From Kiloniella spongiae (lineage in GTDB: Bacteria > Pseudomonadota > Alphaproteobacteria > Kiloniellales > Kiloniellaceae), in contig NZ_LAQL01000002.1 of NCBI RefSeq assembly GCF_001026905.1, positions 771,062-835,061 on the forward strand: DNA of 64,000 nt. The letters are read 5' to 3'. How positions within the stretch are numbered: the stretch's first letter is position 1; each line of letters starts with the position of its first letter. The notes beneath the pieces are model-generated. The model saw nothing but the letters and a program-made list of their open reading frames with translations, searched no databases and was not told the DNA's origin. Shown piece after piece: positions 27,135 to 36,736 of this stretch. Position numbers and translations under genes: made by a program.

Positions 27135-30100
27135 AGATCCCCCTCGCGACCTGTGGACCATTCTTTAATCCGCGCCAGATGCTCAAAATCATTATAGACC
27201 AAGGCTTGATTAGGCCGAGGGCGCGCTGCATAGGGAGTTTCCTGATAATCAAATTCTGCGATCAGATCCTGTAGCCCTTCGATTGCGATTTTTGCAATCT
27301 GTCCGGCGCCTTCTTTTGCCCCGCGTTGCCCCAGTGCATTTTTGTTTTCTCCCGCGGGGTCACCCCCGGTTAATCGCCAATAAAGAAGCTCTTTCACCTC
27401 ATCAGACAAAATGCCAAAACCACCTTCAATAGCGATGGCCGCTTCCAACGGTAATTGAGGTGAAATCCCCTGCAGGACATTTTTGGCACTTGGAACTGTT
27501 CCCGTTTTATAGTCGAGTATCGCCAAGCCACCTGTCGCCAGTTCATCAATGCGATCCGCCTTGGCAGTAAGAGTAAAGTCCCCAGCAGGCGCGTTCAGCA
27601 CCAGCTTCCCAGTCACTTCAACATGGGACTTGGAAATCACTTTCCGACGTAGAGCCTCTTGTTCAACAAACCATTTGGCAATGCGCTGAAACCGGGGCCA
27701 CCAGAAAGACCAGATACCGGGACGATCTTTAACCGCAGTAAAAACAGCTTCGCCAATCATTAAAAGCTGTTGCTCTGCATCATCGGGCAAAGTATCGGGA
27801 TATTCTTTCAAAAATTTTTCGAGCGCTTCATGGATCAAGCTCCCCTTGTCTGCTCCGGATGGATCAGCATCCAGTGGATCAAGTTTGCGAAGCTTTAATA
27901 TTTTTTGGGCATAAAGCGCATAAGGATCACGCATCCACGTTTCGATGCGAGTCACAGACAGATTTCTTGGGCGCGCAGAAACTGGTGGGGTCGGTGCTGG
28001 TGCTTTTATCTGGATACGTTTTTCTGGTAAATCCAATGCCTCTACCCAGCCGAGCCATTTCCTCGCGTCTCTCTGCAAAAAGCCTCGAAGCCCCTTACCT
28101 TCTAACAACGCTTCAATACGGAGCAACCAGCGTGAAGGAACCGTTGGTGCACCCTCTACCTTTTCCGATCGGGTAAGGAATACTTCTGGCGCACAGAAAG
28201 CCTGAACAAAATCTTGCGCTGATAATCCCACTTGCTGTTCTGGTTGAGGCAACCCGAAATCACGTCTCATAGGGCGGCTCATCCATGGTCCGGGTTTTGC
28301 CTCTGCAGGCCAACTTCCCTCGTTCAAACCGCCAAGAATAACTACATCAGCGTGCTGCAATCGGGCTTCAATTGCCCCAAGGATGCTCAGCCTTGGATGA
28401 GCGCCAAAAGGTGCACGTACAGCGCGACCAACCATAAGAGCCGCTAGTAGCTCTGGATAGCGATGCGGAGATACATCAGGGGCGTCGCCAGCAGCTTCTC
28501 TCAGATCTGCAACAAACTCAGCCGCGGCAGTACCATCATCCCCTGCCCAAAGCCTCTCAGCCCCGCTTTGTTCATCGCTAGAAGCCAAAAATTCTGCAAA
28601 TTCGATATGCGAATCAAGCAAAGCGCGAAAGGATTGCGTACCACCGCGAATATGATCATCAAAGGTTTGTCCCGCAGCGAGAAGACGCTCTAACAATTCC
28701 CTACTTTCCTGACCTTTCTCAGCATCGTCACCAAGAGCTGTAATTAGCCCTTCAATACCTGATGCAGGCCGCACGCCACGGAGCACTGTAATTTCAAGTT
28801 GTCGCACAATCCGTTTGAAAACACCTATTTGCATACCCGCCGCGCAAAGAGGATGCTTCATTGCCGACAGAAAAGAAATTGGTGATAAACCGGATACCAT
28901 CATTTCGGCGGTCAACCGTAAGAAAACTGCCGGGGCCGCTTCCGGTAACGGTGCACCTGCGGAATCATCTATTGTAATAGACCAACGTTCCATTTCTGCC
29001 GCAACACGGCGTGCGAGATCTCTGTCCGGTGTGATCAAAGCCGCCGTTTTTTCTGGCGTCTCCAAAACTGATCTCAGAATAAGGGAAATGGCCAAGGCCT
29101 CTTCACCCGATCCCGGACAATCCAACCGGAACACCTTTTCCAAAGCTTTCTGAAATATCGAAGTATCTGACTGCTCAATGTACTTTTGCCACTGCGTTGT
29201 TGCCTGTGCCGGACGCATTGCCATATGCACAAAATCAACCCGTGTTTCCGGCGCTCTGTCTTTTAGCTCAGACATTCCTAAATCAGTTTCGCCTGTGCCA
29301 TAAGGCCAAGATTTCAAGTCTGACCTTTGGATGTCCAGGCGTCTCAGTAACCTTGCCAATCCGTTTTGGGGATGCGAGCTGTCCTTTAAAAATTCACGCC
29401 AAGTATCATCGTCTGCGGTTAAATCGACACCCGGTAGAATCACCACCCCTTGCGGACATTTGGAAACAACGCCAATTAAATCCGCCGCCGCCGGGATCGA
29501 CCCTGTTGATCCTGCGACAATGAGCGGATGATCCGGGGGACATTGACGCCAAAATTCAGCCTGTCCCTCTAAAAGGCGACGCCGTCTTTCTGCTGGACCA
29601 ATACCGCCTGTTGCCTCTTCAACCGTCGGCCAAATTTTTGTTAAGATTTCCAGAAACTCGAGTGTGATTTGCCAGTGAACCGCATAATCTTCCGGCACAA
29701 GATCAGACAGTTCGGTAAAGCTCAATCCTTCGGTTTGCACCTGATCCAAAAAGCGCCCCAGTTCGCCAGCGAGACGTACGGCCTGATCTTCGGGAATAAT
29801 ATCACCGCCATTTGATTTGGCCTGTGATGCGGACCATTTCAATACTAGTTGGCTCAACAGCAGTTGACGCCTTAAAGATGAGAGTACGGGCGGAAGGTCA
29901 AGATCTTGACCTTGTCCAATAGCCACATCAGATGCCGACATCAACAATTCATCAGGATCCAAATCACCCAAGGGCAACATACGGGGTAACATCATGGCCT
30001 TACCGTCAGACGCCCGTAAGAAAGCCTGTTGCAAGCTTCGGCAGGCCCGTCTTGTTGGCAAAAGGATCATCACTTTGGAAAACTCCAAGGGATCACCACC

Positions 30101-30226
30101 CCAACGCACTAAAATTCCCTTAGCCAAGGCATCAACAAATGAAGCATTCGACGCAATAGAATAAACGTCAGTTACTGTTTCTCTCGTCTCAAAAGGCTCT
30201 GTCTGAAAGGGAAGTTCAAAAGTCAT
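27131..30226 (-). CDS. addB: Double-strand break repair protein AddB
   Basis: 1031 residues, the alphaproteobacterial-type partner of AddA. The N-terminal helicase-like part starts with MILLPTRRACRSLQQAFLRA; the inactive-helicase middle includes VVILGGLNEGSWPAEAKPGPWMSRPMR; the C-terminal PD-(D/E)XK nuclease has GSLIHEALEKFL and LAILDYKTGT. It lies three bases after murU and overlaps addA by four, in one operon. Confidence 0.95.
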   Translation of the reverse strand: MTFELPFQTEPFETRETVTDVYSIASNASFVDALAKGILVRWGGDPLEFSKVMILLPTRRACRSLQQAFLRASDGKAMMLPRMLPLGDLDPDELLMSASDVAIGQGQDLDLPPVLSSLRRQLLLSQLVLKWSASQAKSNGGDIIPEDQAVRLAGELGRFLDQVQTEGLSFTELSDLVPEDYAVHWQITLEFLEILTKIWPTVEEATGGIGPAERRRRLLEGQAEFWRQCPPDHPLIVAGSTGSIPAAADLIGVVSKCPQGVVILPGVDLTADDDTWREFLKDSSHPQNGLARLLRRLDIQRSDLKSWPYGTGETDLGMSELKDRAPETRVDFVHMAMRPAQATTQWQKYIEQSDTSIFQKALEKVFRLDCPGSGEEALAISLILRSVLETPEKTAALITPDRDLARRVAAEMERWSITIDDSAGAPLPEAAPAVFLRLTAEMMVSGLSPISFLSAMKHPLCAAGMQIGVFKRIVRQLEITVLRGVRPASGIEGLITALGDDAEKGQESRELLERLLAAGQTFDDHIRGGTQSFRALLDSHIEFAEFLASSDEQSGAERLWAGDDGTAAAEFVADLREAAGDAPDVSPHRYPELLAALMVGRAVRAPFGAHPRLSILGAIEARLQHADVVILGGLNEGSWPAEAKPGPWMSRPMRRDFGLPQPEQQVGLSAQDFVQAFCAPEVFLTRSEKVEGAPTVPSRWLLRIEALLEGKGLRGFLQRDARKWLGWVEALDLPEKRIQIKAPAPTPPVSARPRNLSVTRIETWMRDPYALYAQKILKLRKLDPLDADPSGADKGSLIHEALEKFLKEYPDTLPDDAEQQLLMIGEAVFTAVKDRPGIWSFWWPRFQRIAKWFVEQEALRRKVISKSHVEVTGKLVLNAPAGDFTLTAKADRIDELATGGLAILDYKTGTVPSAKNVLQGISPQLPLEAAIAIEGGFGILSDEVKELLYWRLTGGDPAGENKNALGQRGAKEGAGQIAKIAIEGLQDLIAEFDYQETPYAARPRPNQALVYNDFEHLARIKEWSTGREGDL

Positions 30227-30229
30227 TAT

Positions 30230-30967
30230 TTAGGCGCCGCAGGATTTGGATGCCACTGGCAACATGCTTTGTAAAAGACCTTCTACTTCTCGAAGACCTT
30301 CGGGTGTACCCACGTGGAACCATTCCCCGTCATGCTCTAGCCCGTACAATCGGTCAGATGCCAAAGCTTTGTCAAAAATTTCGTTTAGAGAAAAAGCTCC
30401 CTTAGGCGCATTGATGAAAAGCTTTGGATGTAAAATTTGAATTCCTGCGTAGACATAAGGCGCAGCTGTGGCATCACCTCGGCGGCTTAATTTTTGATCA
30501 TTTTCCAGAAAGAAGTCGCCAGCCCCTTCATATCCATAGGCCTTGGATTTCGGATGAACCAAAAGCAATGCATCCATCCCGTCAGGATTCCAAGATTTGA
30601 CAACACGTTCGATTGCCGCTTCGGTACCATCCAGCCAACAAACATCACCGTTCACAACAACAAATGGATCATTCCCTAAAAGTGGAAGGGCCTGCGTAAC
30701 GCCGCCGCCTGTCTCAAGAATTTCACTTTCATCCGAAAGAATGATCATCGGATCATCATATGCATCGACAAAACCTTGAATCTGTTCTTTCAAATAAAAG
30801 GCATTCACCACAATTTTCTGAATACCCGCCGTTCTAAGCTTCGCAATGATACTTTCCAACATCGGTACCCCAAGAATCGGCACCAAAGGTTTGGGGATTG
30901 TCTCTGTTATTGGTCTCATCCGCTTACCAAAACCAGCCGCCAATACCATCGCAGTCTTTATCGTCAT
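30230..30967 (-). CDS. murU: N-acetylmuramate 1-phosphate uridylyltransferase-like nucleotidyltransferase
   Basis: 245-residue GT-A-fold nucleotidyltransferase: AMVLAAGFGKRMRPIT and KPLVPILGVPM bind the nucleotide, VVNGDVCWLDG carries the metal Asp, and DGEWFHVGTPEGL ends the domain. In pseudomonads MurU with the kinase AmgK recycles cell-wall MurNAc to UDP-MurNAc. The locus (tsaE-[amgK]-murU-addB) matches, but no kinase gene is present between murU and tsaE here. ATG at 30967 is used; longer in-frame starts add non-family residues. Confidence 0.85.
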   Translation of the reverse strand: MTIKTAMVLAAGFGKRMRPITETIPKPLVPILGVPMLESIIAKLRTAGIQKIVVNAFYLKEQIQGFVDAYDDPMIILSDESEILETGGGVTQALPLLGNDPFVVVNGDVCWLDGTEAAIERVVKSWNPDGMDALLLVHPKSKAYGYEGAGDFFLENDQKLSRRGDATAAPYVYAGIQILHPKLFINAPKGAFSLNEIFDKALASDRLYGLEHDGEWFHVGTPEGLREVEGLLQSMLPVASKSCGA

Positions 30968-31053
30968 TGCGGTTACTATATCCTGCCTATAAACCAGATC
31001 TATCGGCGAGCACGCCAAGTTAAAAAAATAACAGATTTAAGAAAATACCAAAC

Positions 31054-31575
31054 TTAAGCAAATAAGGGAGTTAATCTCTCTTGCCACTTAGGCCCACCTA
31101 AAAACTTCAATGCTCTTGCGGTTTCTCCCTGTCCGTAAGACAGCTTTACCTGTAAATGTCCGCGCGGCATTAAAAAACCCAACCGATCAGGCCACTCAAT
31201 CAGTGAAATGCCTTCGGAAAAAGCCTCTTCAATACCAAGCTCGTAGGCTTCTTCCGGATCTTCTAGTCGATAAAGATCAAAGTGCCAAATCTGCTGTTCA
31301 GCCCGGTCATATATCTGAACAAGGGTAAATGTTGGGCTGGGGACTTCTTCTATCTGCTCCCCCCCCTCTATCGCTGGAAAAGCATTAATCAAGGCACGAG
31401 AAAATGCTGTCTTTCCAGCCCCGAGATCACCGTCCAAAGCCAGAACATCGCCTTCTTGGAGAAACGGCGCCAATTTTCGCGCAAACTCCCGGGTTTCATT
31501 TTCATCGGCAAAGACTATTTCACCAATCAAATTTTCTGCTGTTGCCTTCTCTGGTGTCACGTTCTCATGTGTCAC
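31054..31575 (-). CDS. tsaE: tRNA threonylcarbamoyladenosine biosynthesis ATPase TsaE
   Basis: 173 residues, P-loop ATPase needed with TsaB and TsaD for t6A37 of tRNA. Walker A is DGDLGAGKTAFSR (about 48-60); SPTFTLVQIY, HFDLYRLEDPEEAYELGIEE and LIEWPDRLG are the family blocks. It overlaps the divL stop by four bases (31572-31575). The 86 bases to murU have no room for the usual amgK. Confidence 0.95.
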   Translation of the reverse strand: MTHENVTPEKATAENLIGEIVFADENETREFARKLAPFLQEGDVLALDGDLGAGKTAFSRALINAFPAIEGGEQIEEVPSPTFTLVQIYDRAEQQIWHFDLYRLEDPEEAYELGIEEAFSEGISLIEWPDRLGFLMPRGHLQVKLSYGQGETARALKFLGGPKWQERLTPLFA

Positions 31576-34046
31576 CGGGTCTTGTCCTCATCCTGCGATT
31601 CAACATCGTCCCCTGTTTCGATATTTTCTTGGGATTCCGCTCTTTCCCGAACTTCTTCATTTTCAGTAATTGTATCGGCAACAATTTGACGAATGCCGCT
31701 AGGCTTTTCCAGATCTTCCAGCAATGGAATATGACAAGTTACAATCGTTCCTTCGTCAATTTCTGATTCAATTTCAACCCAACCACCATGCAGCTCGACA
31801 AGACTTTTTACGAGTGAAAGCCCAAGGCCCGCTCCGGCTTGTTTTGCACGCCCTTCACCACGTTCAAACTTGTGAAAAACTCTTTCCTGATCTTCCTTAC
31901 TGATCCCGACACCTTCGTCTTTGACCGCAATGCGTAGTTCATGATCGCGACTTGCCGTTATATTCACCCTCGCCCCTTCAGGCGAGAATTTGAGTGCATT
32001 CAAGAGTAAATTATATAACGCTTGCGTAAGTCGACGCTCGTCAACTTGAACAGAACCAATGTCGTCATCACAAACAATATTAACCTCAATATTCCGATGC
32101 CGTGCTCTTTCATGCCCAATGGTATAGAGATGTTGAAGCATATGATCGACTTTGACCTCGGCCAGATCAAGATGCAGATAACCTGCTTCAATTGTTGCCA
32201 GATCAAGAATATCATTGATCAGGGTCATCAAGCGTTGGGATGATTCAACAATCGCCTGACTATATTCTCTTTGCCTGCTATTCAGCTCACCAAAGAATTG
32301 ATTTTCCAGAATTTCTGCAAACCCAACAATCGCATTAAGGGGTGTCCTCAACTCATAAGAAACATTGGCAATAAACTCTGTTTTCAGCTTATCTGCTGTT
32401 TCCAATGCTTCGTTTTTCTCAAGTAAAGCACGTTCAACGGTAAATGAGTCCGTCACATCAAGGAACGTCAACAATGATGCCCCGTCAGGCAACATGACCT
32501 GTGCCCAGTCAAGAACAACGCCATCTGAGCGGAATTTGCGTCCGGATCGAGCTTCTGGTTCACAAACACGCGCGACCATCAATTCAAGCTGATCATCCCA
32601 ATCGTCATCCCGAACTTCAAAAAGATCACGACTTCGTAGAACGACATCCCGAACATGCGGCTCACTATTGAGGAAATCTTCTGGAAGCTTCCAGAGTTCA
32701 GCAAAATTAGGGTTAAACAGTTTCAAACGACCATCAGCACCGTATACGACAACAGCTTCATACAACTTGTTCAGCGTCTCGCGTTGTACTGCTGTTAGCG
32801 TATTGTAGGATCTTTCAAGCGCAAGCCGATCCGTTACGTCCTCAACGGTTTCGAGCACACCACCAAAGGGATGTGCTGTCGCAACAGAACGCAGCGTTGT
32901 TCCATCTGTTAGGTGCAACAACTCTTCAACCGGCTCGATCATCGTACGATAATCCCGCATTCGTTGTTGCTTGAACTCTGGAAAGTTAGCGTATTCCGGC
33001 AGTCGACGATTTTCGCGCATTGTATCCAACACCTCGCTTAAATGAGGTTCAGATTTCAAGAAATCTTCGTTCAATTTAAAAAGCGTTGCATAAGATGAAT
33101 TAAAGAAAATCAACCGCTCATCAGGACCAAAAATGGAGATCGCGATTCCCAGATTCTCAAGAACCTGGGCATGACCCCCGATATGCCTGTTCAGTTTATT
33201 TTCTGCTTCTTCCAGACCTGTTTGATCAACGGCAAATCCGAGAAGGGTTTTATCGTCCAATCTTCTTTCGCAGAATTCTAGAAGCCGCCTTTCCCCTGCA
33301 ATAATCGCATGGTGTTTCTCGCTAGCGCTTTCACCACTCTCCAAGGCCTGTCGGGCAAGATTATGTGCCTGAGAAACCTTTGAGCGATCAACCAGTTCTA
33401 TATTTTGCTGAAGAATATCATTTTGTTCGGCCTCTACTGCAGTTGCATAGGCCTGATTACAATAGGTAAGCGCTAGTTTTTCATCGCGCATCCAGACGGG
33501 GATCGGCAAATTTTCAAGCAATGAAGAAACGTGACGAGATTCTTCTGTCGCAGTTCGCGCCTGCTTTTCCAAATCACTGACATCAGCAAACCAAACAACA
33601 TCTGTTATTGGTGGATTATCACCCGCAGCTTCAATACGTTGCCCATGGATACGATAGCTTCGCCCCTTTGCCCGCAAGGTCAGTGTAAAAGGTTTTCCTT
33701 CACTCTTTAAACTCTCGAACGCCTCGGTAAGGGTGTTTGCTTCACCTGTTCCTCGCTGAAAAGCAATCGAAATTGCATTAAAATCAATCTCTCCTTTATC
33801 AAGGCCAAATTCCCGGACAACACCAACACTGGCACGAGATTTATGATCATGATGAGAATAGGTGACACAGCCAAGCGGCGCAGCCAAAACAGCAGCACGA
33901 TCCAATGACGATTTCATCTGTAGATCATGGAGCTTTAGTTGCAATGATCGCCAACGATGACGATAAGCAAAAACAATTAACCCCGAGCCAAGCAGGATAA
34001 TGAGAGTAAGAAAGAAACCCGGCAGATAAGCCGAAAATGACGACAC
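31572..34046 (-). CDS. divL: DivL-type cell-cycle sensor kinase with Tyr at the phospho-acceptor site
   Basis: 824 residues: one N-terminal transmembrane helix (about 9-27), several PAS-like regions (about 170-540), a HisKA-like dimer domain and a HATPase domain (N-box NALKFSPEG around Asn693, DEGVGI, GAGLGLSL). The H-box reads FIANVSYELRTPLNAI: Tyr564 stands where kinases have His. This is the mark of DivL, which in Caulobacter has Tyr550 and controls CckA through DivK, and the locus beside tsaE and ahcY supports it. The start is GTG with GAGGGGAA upstream. The C-terminal 45 residues are acidic. Confidence 0.87.
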   Translation of the reverse strand: MSSFSAYLPGFFLTLIILLGSGLIVFAYRHRWRSLQLKLHDLQMKSSLDRAAVLAAPLGCVTYSHHDHKSRASVGVVREFGLDKGEIDFNAISIAFQRGTGEANTLTEAFESLKSEGKPFTLTLRAKGRSYRIHGQRIEAAGDNPPITDVVWFADVSDLEKQARTATEESRHVSSLLENLPIPVWMRDEKLALTYCNQAYATAVEAEQNDILQQNIELVDRSKVSQAHNLARQALESGESASEKHHAIIAGERRLLEFCERRLDDKTLLGFAVDQTGLEEAENKLNRHIGGHAQVLENLGIAISIFGPDERLIFFNSSYATLFKLNEDFLKSEPHLSEVLDTMRENRRLPEYANFPEFKQQRMRDYRTMIEPVEELLHLTDGTTLRSVATAHPFGGVLETVEDVTDRLALERSYNTLTAVQRETLNKLYEAVVVYGADGRLKLFNPNFAELWKLPEDFLNSEPHVRDVVLRSRDLFEVRDDDWDDQLELMVARVCEPEARSGRKFRSDGVVLDWAQVMLPDGASLLTFLDVTDSFTVERALLEKNEALETADKLKTEFIANVSYELRTPLNAIVGFAEILENQFFGELNSRQREYSQAIVESSQRLMTLINDILDLATIEAGYLHLDLAEVKVDHMLQHLYTIGHERARHRNIEVNIVCDDDIGSVQVDERRLTQALYNLLLNALKFSPEGARVNITASRDHELRIAVKDEGVGISKEDQERVFHKFERGEGRAKQAGAGLGLSLVKSLVELHGGWVEIESEIDEGTIVTCHIPLLEDLEKPSGIRQIVADTITENEEVRERAESQENIETGDDVESQDEDKTR

Positions 34047-34163
34047 TGCGTTCCCCTCAAAAAGTGCAGAAAATCCAAGTTTTGTTTGGATTTTTTGAAC
34101 CGGTCAGAAAACCCTAATTAAGTGTAATGAGTTTATCTTGTCAAAACAAGATGTTGAACGCAA

Positions 34164-34197
34164 TCAAGGGGCACAGAAATTAATCTGCACCCCTTGA
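34164..34197 (-). terminator. Hairpin downstream of ahcY
   Basis: On the minus strand 34197-34164 forms a 14-base stem with a 6-base loop: an 8-base lower stem closed by CAAGGGG/CCCCTTG, a tandem U-G/G-U wobble and a 4-base upper stem. It begins 60 bases after the ahcY stop. No T-run follows, so termination may be partial or the hairpin may serve as a 3' stabiliser. Confidence 0.5.
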
Positions 34198-34257
34198 ATA
34201 TAACGTTTAGCAGCTATCTTATCGGTAAATACCGACAATCAAACCCTGACAATATTA

Positions 34258-35553
34258 TTAGTAACGGTAGTGATCCTGTTTGAAAGGACCTTCTACGGGT
34301 ACATCAATGTACTCAGCCTGCTCGTCTGTCAATTTGGTCAGCTTAACACCCAATTTTGCGAGGTGAAGCATTGCAACTTTTTCATCCAGCGATTTTGGAA
34401 GAACATAAACTTTGTTTTCGTAGTTAGCTGAATTTTCCCAAAGTTCGATCTGTGCCAGTACCTGGTTTGTAAAGGATGCTGACATCACAAAGCTTGGGTG
34501 ACCTGTTGCACAACCAAGATTAACAAGACGACCTTCGGCAAGAATGATCAGGCGCTTGCCATCCGGGAATTCTACTTCATCAACCTGGTCTTTAACATTG
34601 TGCCAAGGGTAGTTGCGAAGAGCAGCGATCTGAATTTCTGAATCAAAGTGACCGATGTTACAAACGATTGCGCGATCTTTCATCTCACGCATGTGATCGA
34701 TTGTAATAATGTTTTTGTTACCTGTTGTTGTTACAAAGATGTCACCAATAGAAGCAGCGTCTTCCATTGTTGTTACTTCGTAACCTTCCATTGCGGCCTG
34801 AAGCGCACAAATTGGATCAATTTCAGTTACAAGAACACGTGCACCCTGTGTACGAAGGGAAGCTGCGGAACCTTTACCAACATCACCGAAGCCACCAACA
34901 ACAGCAACTTTACCGGCAACCATAACGTCAGTTGCACGTTTGATGCCATCAACAAGTGATTCGCGACAACCGTATAGGTTATCAAATTTAGATTTTGTTA
35001 CTGAATCGTTTACGTTGATCGCAGGTACTTTCAATGTGCCTTTTTTCGCCATTTCATACAGACGGTGAACACCTGTTGTCGTTTCTTCAGAAAGACCGCG
35101 GATATCGTCAAGAAGCTCTGGGAAATGATCGTGAACCATAACAGTAAGATCGCCACCATCATCAAGGATGAGGTTTGGCTTCCAACCATCAGGCCCTTCA
35201 ATTGTCTGCTCAATACACCAGTTGAATTCTTCCTCGGTCTCACCTTTCCAGGCGAAAACAGGAACACCAGTTGCGGCAATCGCAGCAGCAGCCTGATCTT
35301 GGGTCGAGAAGATGTTACAAGAAGACCAACGAATCTCAGCACCAAGAGCGGTAAGGGTTTCAATAAGAACAGCCGTCTGAATTGTCATGTGAAGACAACC
35401 AGCAATACGAGAACCCGCAAGCGGTTTGCTTTGGCCGAATTCTTCACGAAGCGCCATCAGGCCTGGCATTTCTGTTTCAGCAATAGTGATTTCTTTACGG
35501 CCCCAATCAGCAAGGGACATATCCGCAACTTTATAATCAGTAAATTCTGTCAT
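34258..35553 (-). CDS. ahcY: Adenosylhomocysteinase
   Basis: 431 residues. Hydrolyses S-adenosylhomocysteine to adenosine and homocysteine, keeping methylation going. The NAD-binding loop is [24 protein letters not shown] and the C-terminal DHYRY are family marks, and [27 protein letters not shown] line the active site. It is upstream of divL on the same strand. It has its own leader with a short palindrome. Confidence 0.98.
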   Translation of the reverse strand: MTEFTDYKVADMSLADWGRKEITIAETEMPGLMALREEFGQSKPLAGSRIAGCLHMTIQTAVLIETLTALGAEIRWSSCNIFSTQDQAAAAIAATGVPVFAWKGETEEEFNWCIEQTIEGPDGWKPNLILDDGGDLTVMVHDHFPELLDDIRGLSEETTTGVHRLYEMAKKGTLKVPAINVNDSVTKSKFDNLYGCRESLVDGIKRATDVMVAGKVAVVGGFGDVGKGSAASLRTQGARVLVTEIDPICALQAAMEGYEVTTMEDAASIGDIFVTTTGNKNIITIDHMREMKDRAIVCNIGHFDSEIQIAALRNYPWHNVKDQVDEVEFPDGKRLIILAEGRLVNLGCATGHPSFVMSASFTNQVLAQIELWENSANYENKVYVLPKSLDEKVAMLHLAKLGVKLTKLTDEQAEYIDVPVEGPFKQDHYRY

Positions 35554-35578
35554 GTACTTAGCTTTCGTTTATTGCAGT

Positions 35579-35600
35579 CACATAAAGAAATCTTTATGTG
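35579..35600. promoter_or_regulatory. Palindrome in the ahcY leader
   Basis: CACATAAAGA (35579-35588) and TCTTTATGTG (35591-35600) are exact reverse complements around AA, ending 25 bases before the ahcY ATG. It could be an operator or an RNA hairpin over the ribosome-site region. It does not match any SAH- or SAM-riboswitch class I can recognise. Confidence 0.5.
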
Positions 35601-35731
35601 TTGATTTTGACAGATAATTAGCAGTCTTGAATTAATATTGCAACCCATTTCCTAAAATCACAGCCATCCTTTACATTCGCGAAACATGACAATGCCCGGC
35701 TTCATTTGATATCAATATTTTATCAATAATC

Positions 35732-36616
35732 TTATCGCAAAGCGCCTGATGATCCTGCAAATGTTCTTGCTAATGAGACAAAAGCTTCCACGACCCGTCG
35801 CTTAAGCTGGCTTTTGAGACAAATCACCATGTCACGGTTACTATTCGCAAGCTCTTTCAGGGGCACAGCGACCGTTCGATTATCCCCCAATATTTCATGC
35901 TCGAATAAGAACCCGATGCCCAACCCCACAGCAACAGCTTCTCGTACAGCTTCACGGCTACCCAATTCCAACTCATTTTCATAACTCAGAGACAATTCTT
36001 TCACGGCACCTTCGAAGACCCGCCGGGTATTGGATCCTCGTTCACGCAAAATCAATTGTTCATCCATCAAATCAGACAAGCAAAGAAGCTTTCGAGCAGC
36101 TAAAGGATGATCCTTGTGAATCAGAGCGGTCATTGACTGTACAGAGAGTTCATCAATGACAAGACGGTCACTTTCAGGACAATTAGCCGTTATTCCTACA
36201 TCCGCTCTTTGTCCTAGAATGTCCTGTCTCACCGTCTCAGCATTCCCTAGCATTACGGTCAACTTGATACCCGGATATTTTTCCCGAAATGTCGCGATGA
36301 TATTCAAGGCTGCATGGGGGCCATCTGCTGCTATTTTCAGATGCCCTTTTTCCAAAGCTGAAGATGCTGACAGGTAGTTTTGAATATCTTCCTCTTCGAT
36401 AAAAAATCGACGTGTTCTATCATACAGCCCCTGACCATCCGATGTGAGAATTGCCTTGCCGCCACTGCGGATAAAAAGTGTCAACCCGTAAGATTCTTCT
36501 AAACTTTTCACCTGAATTGTAACTGCGGGAGGGCTGAGGCTTAAAAGATGAGCCCCCTTGGCAAAACTCCCTTCTCTTGCCACGGCATCAAAAGCTCTTA
36601 GCTGACTATGTCTCAT
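35732..36616 (-). CDS. LysR-family transcriptional regulator
   Basis: 294 residues: N-terminal HTH (MRHSQLRAFDAVAREGSFAKGAHLLSLSPPAVTIQVKSLEESYG) and effector domain (KGHLKIAADGPHAALNIIATFREKYPGI, then DVGITANCPESDRLVIDEL). It is divergent from the ureidoglycolate-lyase-like gene, the normal arrangement of a LysR factor and its target. The 120-base gap holds an AT-rich palindrome. The inducer is unknown; the target gene suggests nitrogen metabolism. Confidence 0.9.
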   Translation of the reverse strand: MRHSQLRAFDAVAREGSFAKGAHLLSLSPPAVTIQVKSLEESYGLTLFIRSGGKAILTSDGQGLYDRTRRFFIEEEDIQNYLSASSALEKGHLKIAADGPHAALNIIATFREKYPGIKLTVMLGNAETVRQDILGQRADVGITANCPESDRLVIDELSVQSMTALIHKDHPLAARKLLCLSDLMDEQLILRERGSNTRRVFEGAVKELSLSYENELELGSREAVREAVAVGLGIGFLFEHEILGDNRTVAVPLKELANSNRDMVICLKSQLKRRVVEAFVSLARTFAGSSGALR

Positions 36617-36632
36617 TTTCTTGTTAGACCCT

Positions 36633-36653
36633 AAATTAAATTTTATTTAATTT
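36633..36653. promoter_or_regulatory. AT-rich palindrome between the divergent LysR gene and its neighbour
   Basis: AAATTAAA-TTTTA-TTTAATTT: perfect 8-base arms with a 5-base centre, followed by ATTTAATTTATTAAAT (36645-36660), a second overlapping inverted repeat. LysR factors bind T-N11-A palindromes in divergent promoters; this is a likely site, but AT richness makes chance palindromes common. Confidence 0.4.
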
Positions 36654-36736
36654 ATTAAATACTGAATTTAATTTGTCTTGATAAGCCTCAAATAACAAAC
36701 TGATGGCAGGATCAGAACATCCATAGGAAGACTTTA

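Noticed and set aside
34135..34152. ATCTTGT-CAAA-ACAAGAT shares its 7-base arms with the palindrome at 5078-5110
   Set aside because: The spacing differs (4 against 15-base centre) and seven bases can recur by chance; not enough for a shared regulator.
35554..35731. SAH or SAM riboswitch ahead of ahcY
   Set aside because: The leader has only a simple 10-base palindrome; no riboswitch consensus could be recognised.
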